The notes under the pieces are model-generated. The model was not told the origin of the DNA, searched no databases, and worked only from the letters and a program-made list of their open reading frames with translations. The position numbers and the translations under genes were made by a program. From the NCBI RefSeq assembly GCF_010122465.1, contig NZ_WLZY01000002.1, positions 509,076 through 573,075 on the forward strand: a DNA stretch of 64,000 nt. The letters run 5' to 3'. Each line of letters begins with the position of its first letter. Within the stretch, counting starts at the first letter, position 1. This stretch comes from Phytoactinopolyspora mesophila (lineage in GTDB: Bacteria > Actinomycetota > Actinomycetes > Jiangellales > Jiangellaceae). Positions 34,784 through 42,400 of this stretch are shown piece by piece.

Positions 34784-35889
34784 CCCAGAGCGTCGACGTG
34801 TCGCAACGTCGGTCCACCCCCAAGAAGTGGAACCTGGGGCCGACCGAGCTGGTGTTCGTGGCGCTGTTCGCCATCGTGGCCGTCAGCGCGGTGCTGGTCG
34901 GTATGCGAGGCGCGAACCTGTTCAGCACCGGCAACCTCATCGACATGTTCACCCGGTCCAGCCTCTTGGGGTTCATCGCGATCGGCCAGACCTTCGCCAT
35001 TCTGTGCCGCTCGCTCGACCTTTCGGTCGGCTACGTGGTCGCCCTGACCAGCCTGATCGCGGCGACGACGATGGCCGGGCAGGCCGACCGCATCCTGTTC
35101 GGCGTGGCTGCTGTTCTGGTGGTTTCCGGATTGATCGGGCTGGCGAACGGCCTGATCATCACCGTACTCAAGGTGAACCCGTTCATCACCACCCTGGGCA
35201 TGGGGCTGATCATCAAGGGTTATCTCGACACTCAGTACCAAGGCCCGTCCGGCGACGTGCCCAGCGAGTTCCAGCAGTTCGGCTACACCCGCCTGGGCTT
35301 TCTGCCGCTGTCGACGGCGGTGATGCTCGTGATCGCCGTGGCGGGGATCATGTTCCTGCGCAAGAGTCGCACCGGCTACCACATGTTCGCCGTGGGCGGG
35401 AACGCCGAGGTCGCCCGGATGTCGGGCATCCGGACCGGACGGGTGATGATCACCGCTCACGTGTTGTGTTCGCTGTGCGCGGGGCTGGCCGGCTTGCTCA
35501 TCGCCGCTCGATTCGGAACCGGAAGCTCGCTGGTCTACAACAACCTCTACGAACTCGACTCCATCGCGGCCGTGGTGCTCGGCGGGACGCTCCTGCTCGG
35601 CGGGCGGGGCGGTATCGCGGGCACCATCGGCGGGGTGCTGATCCTGGCGGTCCTCGACACCGTCTTCAACATCTTGCAGGTGGATCCCTTCTTCAAGGAC
35701 GTCCTTCGTGGCGTGATCATCATCGCCGCGGTCGCCATCTACGCCCGCCGCCAGCTCGACCGCCAAGCCAGACGAGACCGGTTCAACGGCGGCGACGACG
35801 GCGGCGGAGCCGATCCACCGGAGCCGCCCACTCCAGTCCCTGCGGGATCAGGCGCGACGGAAACCGCGCAAGGGGGTGACACACGATGA
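34780..35889 (+). CDS. CUT2 sugar ABC transporter permease (RbsC type), first
   Basis: A 369-residue permease with about nine to ten membrane segments and family motifs FIAIGQTFAILCRSLDLSVG and FAVGGNAEVARMSGI. The C terminus carries a hydrophilic, Gly/Pro-rich tail. It overlaps the ATPase and the second permease by 4 bp each. Two different permease genes imply a heteromeric channel, as in several plant-sugar importers. Confidence 0.92.
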   Translation: MTQSVDVSQRRSTPKKWNLGPTELVFVALFAIVAVSAVLVGMRGANLFSTGNLIDMFTRSSLLGFIAIGQTFAILCRSLDLSVGYVVALTSLIAATTMAGQADRILFGVAAVLVVSGLIGLANGLIITVLKVNPFITTLGMGLIIKGYLDTQYQGPSGDVPSEFQQFGYTRLGFLPLSTAVMLVIAVAGIMFLRKSRTGYHMFAVGGNAEVARMSGIRTGRVMITAHVLCSLCAGLAGLLIAARFGTGSSLVYNNLYELDSIAAVVLGGTLLLGGRGGIAGTIGGVLILAVLDTVFNILQVDPFFKDVLRGVIIIAAVAIYARRQLDRQARRDRFNGGDDGGGADPPEPPTPVPAGSGATETAQGGDTR

Positions 35890-36977
35890 ACCCGAGCCTG
35901 ACCCAGCGTGGCAACCAGGTCACGGCGGCGACCGGCCGGCTGTTCGGCGGTGGCAGCGGGACGGTGTTCGCGCTGCTCCTGGTGATCTGCGTGGTCATCG
36001 CCTTCGTCAATGTGAGCTTCTTCGAGCCGCCGTCGCTGATGGCGTTCATCAAGACTGCCGCGCCCCTCGTGTTGCTGGCGATCGGCCAGTATTTCGTCAT
36101 CGTCTCCGGTGAGCTCGACCTTTCGGTTGGTTCGCTGGTGGGCGCCCAGGTGGTCATCGCGGCGCGGCTCATCGACGGGGAGGAAGGCCGGACCATCCCG
36201 GTCCTGCTCCTGATGCTGGCCTTCGGCGTGCTCGTGGGTCTGGTTAATGGCCTGATCACCACCGTGCTGAAGGTGCAGTCGCTGATCACGACGCTCGGGA
36301 TGATGCTGGTGCTGTTCGGGGCGGTCCGGCTCTGGACCGGCGGCGCACCGACCGGTGCGTTGTCCGAGGCGTTCCGGCAGCCGGGCAGGGGCGGACTCGA
36401 CATGCCGGTGGTGCGCCAGCTGCCGTGGGCGCTGGTCATCCTCGTCGTGTTCGTCGTCGCCGCGATCGTGCTGATGCGCAGCTCCTACGGCAAGGTGCTG
36501 GTCGCCACCGGGGACAACGAGCGCTCGGCAGCCTTCTCCGGTGCCCGGGTATGGAAGGTCCGTACCGCTGCCTTCGTGCTGTCCAGCGTCATGGCGACCT
36601 TCGCGGCGGTCCTCATCGGCGGCTTCGCCGGTGTGACTGCACAGGTCGGCCAGGGGCTCGAGTTCTCGGCGATCACCGCGGTGGTCCTGGGCGGGGTGGT
36701 GCTCGGCGGCGGCCGCGGCACCGTCATCGGCGCGATGGGCGGGGCACTGACGCTGCAGGCGTTGTTCACCCTGTTCAACCAGCTGGCCCTGCCGTCCACC
36801 ATCCGACCGGCCGCTCAAGGCGTGATCATCATCGCCGCGGTCGCCTACGCCGCACGGGAGCGGTCTCGCCCCGTCGCGCCTTCCGAACCACTCCATTCTC
36901 CCGAACCGGATCCCCCCGAGCCGGATTTCCCTGAACCAGCCCATTCCCGAGATGGCGAGAGTCGTTCCACAACCTAG
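35886..36977 (+). CDS. CUT2 sugar ABC transporter permease (RbsC type), second
   Basis: A 363-residue permease with motifs LLAIGQYFVIVSGELDLSVG and VATGDNERSAAFSGARV, comparable to the first permease. Its C-terminal tail is an unusual Pro/Glu/His-rich stretch (SEPLHSPEPDPPEPDFPEP) of unknown role. It begins with a 4-bp overlap on the first permease and ends 13 bp before the binding-protein gene. Confidence 0.92.
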   Translation: MNPSLTQRGNQVTAATGRLFGGGSGTVFALLLVICVVIAFVNVSFFEPPSLMAFIKTAAPLVLLAIGQYFVIVSGELDLSVGSLVGAQVVIAARLIDGEEGRTIPVLLLMLAFGVLVGLVNGLITTVLKVQSLITTLGMMLVLFGAVRLWTGGAPTGALSEAFRQPGRGGLDMPVVRQLPWALVILVVFVVAAIVLMRSSYGKVLVATGDNERSAAFSGARVWKVRTAAFVLSSVMATFAAVLIGGFAGVTAQVGQGLEFSAITAVVLGGVVLGGGRGTVIGAMGGALTLQALFTLFNQLALPSTIRPAAQGVIIIAAVAYAARERSRPVAPSEPLHSPEPDPPEPDFPEPAHSRDGESRSTT

Positions 36978-36990
36978 AGGGAGGCACCAA

Positions 36991-38274
36991 ATGCGCAAGT
37001 CCCGCATTTTCCTAGCCAGCGCTGCCGCGGTAGCCCTGGCATTGTCAGCCTGTACCACGGATGATCCGGACGACGCGGCCGATCCGATCGACGACGTCGC
37101 TGTTGAAGCCGACGCCGATGCCGACGACGATGAGCCCGACGACGGTGACGATGACGACGCCAGTGACGATGACGCCAGCGACGACGATGAGCGTGCGGAC
37201 GACGACTGGTTCGTTCGGGCCGATTACGAGCGGCAGCTCGCTCAGCGTGACATCGAGCCGGAAGGTCCGGCAGATCAGCCGTGGCTGCAGGCGATCGACC
37301 CGGATTGGACCGACACGTCGGAGTATGCGAACGGCGGCGATAACACGCTGTGCTTCTCCAATGCCTCGGTGAGCAACCCGTGGCGGGTGACGGGCTGGAT
37401 CACGATGCAGCAGCAGGTCGAGGTCTACCAGGACAGCGGCGACATCGGCGAGTTCCGCGTCTCCGACGCTGCGGACGATGACAACCAGCAGATCTCGGAC
37501 ATCCAGACGTTCATCGACGCTGGTGACTGCGATGCGCTGATCGTCTCGCCGTCGACCACGGCCACCCTGACGCCGGCGGTTCAGGCGGCCTGCGACAGCG
37601 ACGTCCCGGTGATCGTCTTCGACCGTGGTGTCAACACCGACTGCATGGTGACCTTCATCCACCCGATCGGCGGCTACGCCTACGGTGCCGACGCCGCGGA
37701 GTTCCTGGTCGACAGCCTGGAGCCGGGCTCGACGGTGCTGGCGCTGCGCATCCTCGCTGGCGTGGACGTGCTGGAGCACCGCTGGGCGGCCGCTCAGGAG
37801 ATCTTCGGCGCCAGTGAACTGGACGTGCTGGGATACGAGTTCACCGGTGGTGACGGCGCGCAGATCAAGGACACTGTGACGCAGTACCTGCAGCGGGGCG
37901 ACGTGGACGGCATCTGGATGGACGCCGGTGACGGCGCGGTGGCCGCCATCGAGGCGTTCGAGGACACCGGGAACGACTACCCGGTGATCGCGGGCGAGGA
38001 CGAACTGAGCTTCATGCGTAAGTGGCAGGAGACCGGGCTGACCGGGATCGCGCCGGTGTACTCGAACTTCCAGTGGCGTACGCCGATCGAGGCGGCCGTC
38101 ATGATCTGGAACGGCGAGGAGGTGCCCAGCGAGTGGGTGCTTCCGCAGGAGCCGATCACCGAGGCCGACCGCGACGAGTTCCTCGACCGCAACGCCGAGA
38201 TGCCGAGCCTGCACTACGCCAAGTTCGGTGGCGAGGACCTGCCTGGCTTCCCGGACGTGTGGCAGGACCGCTAG
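36991..38274 (+). CDS. CUT2 sugar-binding lipoprotein
   Basis: A 427-residue binding protein (Peripla_BP_4 group). The lipobox is LALSAC near residue 19. An Asp-rich linker (about residues 30-75) with the repeat DDDASDDDASDDDE separates the lipid anchor from the binding domain. The domain shows DNQQISDIQTFIDAGDCDAL and VPVIVFDRGVNTDC, as in ribose/xylose-type receptors. AGAGGGAGG precedes the ATG at 36991; the upstream frame overlaps the permease end. A structured element follows the stop. Confidence 0.92.
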   Translation: MRKSRIFLASAAAVALALSACTTDDPDDAADPIDDVAVEADADADDDEPDDGDDDDASDDDASDDDERADDDWFVRADYERQLAQRDIEPEGPADQPWLQAIDPDWTDTSEYANGGDNTLCFSNASVSNPWRVTGWITMQQQVEVYQDSGDIGEFRVSDAADDDNQQISDIQTFIDAGDCDALIVSPSTTATLTPAVQAACDSDVPVIVFDRGVNTDCMVTFIHPIGGYAYGADAAEFLVDSLEPGSTVLALRILAGVDVLEHRWAAAQEIFGASELDVLGYEFTGGDGAQIKDTVTQYLQRGDVDGIWMDAGDGAVAAIEAFEDTGNDYPVIAGEDELSFMRKWQETGLTGIAPVYSNFQWRTPIEAAVMIWNGEEVPSEWVLPQEPITEADRDEFLDRNAEMPSLHYAKFGGEDLPGFPDVWQDR

Positions 38275-38295
38275 TCCGACCAACGAGTGCGGCAC

Positions 38296-38463
38296 GAGAG
38301 GTCGCGCGCCGTGTGAGTGGCCCCGGCAAGCGGGGTCTCTCCCCGCCCAGCAGACTCGGTCGGAGAGAGGCTTCGCCATCGACCTTCCTCGCTGATGCCC
38401 GCCACACCATGGAGAGACTCCGTTTGCCGGGGCCTCCAAGACCAAGAAATCGCGTGACCTCTC
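38296..38463 (+). ncRNA. candidate structured RNA element, copy 2 (after binding-protein gene)
   Basis: Outer stem 38296-38308 with 38451-38463 (13 pairs, one G.U) and inner stem 38319-38342 with 38411-38434 (24 pairs, two G.U). All three wobble pairs have G on the left and T on the right, so they pair only in the transcript of the + strand, the direction of the operon. The 68-nt loop carries AGACTCGGTCGGA and CTTCGCCATCGACC, shared with the copy at 8107-8317. It separates the binding-protein gene from the epimerase gene. Confidence 0.68.
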
Positions 38464-38481
38464 AGCCCGGAAAGGACCGAA

Positions 38482-39336
38482 GTGACCAGGAAGCTTGGTG
38501 TCAATACATGGGTGTGGACATCGCCGCTCACCGATCAGGGGCTGGCCGAGCTGGCCCCCCGGATCGCCGGGTGGGGGTTCGACGTCATCGAGTTGCCGGT
38601 GGAGAACCCCGGCGACTGGGACCCGCAGCGCGCCACCAAGCTCCTGGACGCGCTGGGCTTGTCCGCCAGCGTCGTCCTGGTGATGGGAGAGGGCCGCGAG
38701 CTGGTGGCGACCGACCGGGGAACGGTCGCCGCCACTCGCGACTACCTTCGACACGTCGTTGACGTCGCTGCCGTGGTCGGATCACCGGTGATCGCCGGCC
38801 CGGCGTATGCCTCGGTGGGCCGGACCTGGCGAATGGACGCTGCCGAGCGCCGCGACCGTTACGCGGAGCTCCGTGACGGCCTGGCGCCGGTGGTCGAGCA
38901 TGCCATGGCGGCGGATGTGAGCGTTGCCATCGAACCCCTCAACCGGTATGAGACCAGTCTGATCAACACGGTGGAGCAGGCACTCGAAGCGATCGAGGGC
39001 CTACCGCCAGCCGGATGTGGACTGGCGCTCGACGTTTACCACATGAACATCGAAGAACGTGATGTTCCGGCCGCGATCCGGCGCGCGTCCGGTCGAATCG
39101 CCCACGTACAGGTGTGCGCCAACGACCGGGGAGCGCCTGGGGCGGATCATCTGGACTGGCCGGGCATCGTGGCCGCGATCGACGCCGCGGAGTACAAGGG
39201 GCCGTTGGTCATCGAGTCGTTCACCGCGGAGAACGAGACCATCGCGACCGCGGCGTCGATCTGGCGGCCCCTGGCCTCGAGCCAGGATGCGATCGCTACC
39301 GAAGGCGTGGCTTTTCTGAAGGGAGTGGTGCGCTAG
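38482..39336 (+). CDS. TIM-barrel sugar epimerase/isomerase (D-tagatose/psicose 3-epimerase group)
   Basis: A 284-residue member of the AP-endonuclease-2-like sugar isomerase family. Probable metal ligands are Glu in VAIEPLNRYETSLINT, Asp in GLALDVYHMNIEE, His in GADHLDW and Glu in GPLVIESF, the pattern of ketose 3-epimerases. The start is GTG with AAAGGAC upstream. It lies after the transporter genes and the structured element. Beside a Gfo/Idh/MocA enzyme and ThuA, such proteins often act on keto-sugars; the exact reaction is inferred. Confidence 0.87.
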   Translation: MTRKLGVNTWVWTSPLTDQGLAELAPRIAGWGFDVIELPVENPGDWDPQRATKLLDALGLSASVVLVMGEGRELVATDRGTVAATRDYLRHVVDVAAVVGSPVIAGPAYASVGRTWRMDAAERRDRYAELRDGLAPVVEHAMAADVSVAIEPLNRYETSLINTVEQALEAIEGLPPAGCGLALDVYHMNIEERDVPAAIRRASGRIAHVQVCANDRGAPGADHLDWPGIVAAIDAAEYKGPLVIESFTAENETIATAASIWRPLASSQDAIATEGVAFLKGVVR

Positions 39337-39458
39337 CCACGATCGGACCGGACCGCCGGCGCCGGCACGCCGTGCGGGCTTCGAATACATCAGAAGCTCT
39401 TGGAGGACCCGACTTCCGGCGACGCCGGTTTTGCGGGCCTCATCTTGGAGGGACTTGA

Positions 39459-42400
39459 ATGAACGTGGCCCGACGACGATGGTGGAAGCGGCCGCTGGCC
39501 GGAACCATCACCGCAGCAATGGGGATCTCGTTGCTTGCTACCGTTCCTTCGGTGGCGCACGAACACCCGGACGACGAGCATGGCGACGCGCATGTGCTGA
39601 TCTTCACGGCGACGGCAGCCGGCCCCTGGCACGACGCGGCGATCGAGTACGGCACCCCGGTTCTGCAGGACGCGCTGGAGGACGTGGGCATCACCTCGGT
39701 GGCGACCGACGACCCCGCTATTTTCACCGATGAGGACCTGGCTCAGTTCGACGGCCTGGTGATGTTCCACACCAACGGCGATCCCTGGAACGCCGAGCAG
39801 AAGGCCGCCATGGAGCGGTACCAGCAGGCCGGCAACGGCATCGCCGCGATCCACAACGCCACTGACATGCGCGGCAACTACCAGTGGTGGGACGATCTCG
39901 TCGGCACGCTGATGCCCGGGCATGCCGACAACAACCCGGCGGAAAACGGTCTCCAAGCAACCGTGCAGGTGGAGGACAGCACCCACCCGTCGACGGCGCA
40001 CCTCGAGGGTTTCGAGTGGGTCCGCAATGACGAGTGGTACAACTTCTCCACCAACGTCCGCGGCGACGCCCACGTGCTGCTGTCCATCGACGAGACCACG
40101 TACAACCCCGGGCAGCACGCCATGGGCTACGACCACCCGCTCGCGTGGTGCAAGATGTACGACGGCGGCCGGGCCTGGGCCACGGCGCTCGGCCACTTCC
40201 CGGCGCACTACGACGAGCCGGAAGTGATCCAGCACATGGTCGGCGGCATCCAGTGGATCGCCGGTGCGGCCGAGGGTGACTGCGGCGGGACCGTGTGGGA
40301 CTCGTTCGACAAGGTGTCGCTCGACACCGACACCAGCGCGCCGTTCGGCATGGACATCGCGCCGGACGGGCGGGTGTTCTTCACCGAGCTGGTCCGTGGC
40401 CAGATCCGGGTGTTCAACCCGGAGACGCACACAACCACCACCGCGCTCACCATTCCGGTCTACTCCGGCGGTGAGGACGGGATGAAGTCGATCGTGCTCG
40501 ATCCGGACTTCGAGGAGAACGGCTGGCTGTACGTCTACTACGCACCGGTGAGCAACGAGCCGGTCTACGTCAACCGGCTCTCCCGGTTCACGGTCGGGGA
40601 AGGTAACGTCATCGACCCCGACTCCGAATCGGTGGTCATCGAGATCCCGAAACAACGGTTCGACCAGCCGGGTCACACCGGCGGTGGGCTGGGTTTCGAC
40701 CCTGACGGCAACCTCTTGTTGTCGATTGGTGACGACATCAACCCGCATTCCGAGCCGTCGCCGTCGTCGGCGCCGCTCTCGACGATCGAGGGCACCTTCC
40801 ACGACGCGCGCGAAACCTCGGCGAACACCGCTGACCTGCGCGGAAAGCTGCTGCGGATCACACCTCAAGCGGACGGCGGGTACACCGTGCCCGACGGCAA
40901 CATGTTCAACAGCGGCCGGTTCGACCACCTGTTCCCGGACGGCACGTATGACCCTGAGCTGGCGCTGCCCGAGATCTACGCCATGGGTTTCCGCAACCCG
41001 TTCAGGTTCGCGGTGGATCCGGTGACCGGACATATCGGAATGGCTGACTACGGCCCGGACTGCAACAATCCGAACAACTGTGGCAATTATGGCCCGACCG
41101 GTATGGTCTCGTGGACCCTGATCACCGAGCCGGGTAACTACGGCTGGCCGATGTGCCACGGCGACAAGCGGCCGTACCGCGACGTGGACTACACCACCAC
41201 GCCGCGGACCTTCGGTGACTTGTTCGACTGCGACAACCCGATCAATGACTCACCGCGGAACACGGGTCTGCAGGAGCTTCCGCCGGTAGTGATGAACGAC
41301 ATGGTCTACGGCTACCAGATGTCCACCGTGCCGGAGATCATCCCGCAAGGCGGCGGGCTGGCTCCTATGGGCGGACCGTTCTACCAGTTCGACCCGGACA
41401 ACCAGTCGGAGACCAAGTTCCCCGAGTACTACAGCGGCAAGCCGTTCTTCTATGAATGGTCGAAGAACCGCCTGTACTCGATGATCGTCGACCACGACGC
41501 CCCGGAGGGCGACCGGCTGCAGAAGATCAACCACTTCCTGCCGCCGCCGGAACAGCAGTGGTTGGCGCCGATCGAGATGAAGTTCGGTGCCGATGGCTCG
41601 CTGTACGTCCTCGAGTGGGGCGGTGGTTTCGGCCGGCACAACCCGGACTCGGGTCTGTACCGGATCGACTACGTGCCGGACGGCAGGTCGCCGATCGCGG
41701 TCGCCGAGGCGACACCGGACTCCGGACACAGCCCGCTGGAAGTGGAGTTCTCCAGCGAGAAGAGCCACGACCCCGAGGGCGGTTCGCTGACCTACGAGTG
41801 GGACTTCGAGAACGACGGTGAGACCGATACCACCGAGGCGAACCCCACGCACACCTATACCGACGACGGCGTGTACAGCGCCAGGCTGACGGTGACCAAC
41901 GAGAACGGCATGACCGGTGTCGCGGTGGCCACCATCACCGTCGGCAATACGCGGCCGGATGTCGAGTTCAACTGGCCGCCGGACGGCGGGTTCTTCGAGT
42001 GGGGCGACGAGATCAGCTGGGATCTCAACATCAGTGACCCGGAGGACGAGGAGATCGTCGAAGAGAACGCGGTTGTCCAGCCGGCTATCGGCCATGACGA
42101 CCACGCTCACTCGTTCGATCCGATCCAAGGGTTGACCGGTTCGATCACGGCCGGCCTGAGTGGGCACTCGAGGACGGACAACGCGTTCTATGTCCTCGAT
42201 GGCCGCTACACCGACGAGGGTACTGACACCGCGCCGCCACTCGTGGGGTCGCAGACGGTGGTGCTGCAGCCGAAGTTCAAGCAGGCTGAGCACTACACGT
42301 CATCCGACGGCATCACCACGGCGAGCAACAACGACGTCGAGGCAGGTAACGAGGTCATCTCCGGGAGTGGCGGCGCCTGGGCGGCGTACGATCCGGTGAA

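Noticed and set aside
36991-38274. Asp-rich run of the lipoprotein as a frameshift or sequence error
   Set aside because: The frame is intact on both sides, and acidic linkers after the lipid anchor are common in actinobacterial binding proteins.
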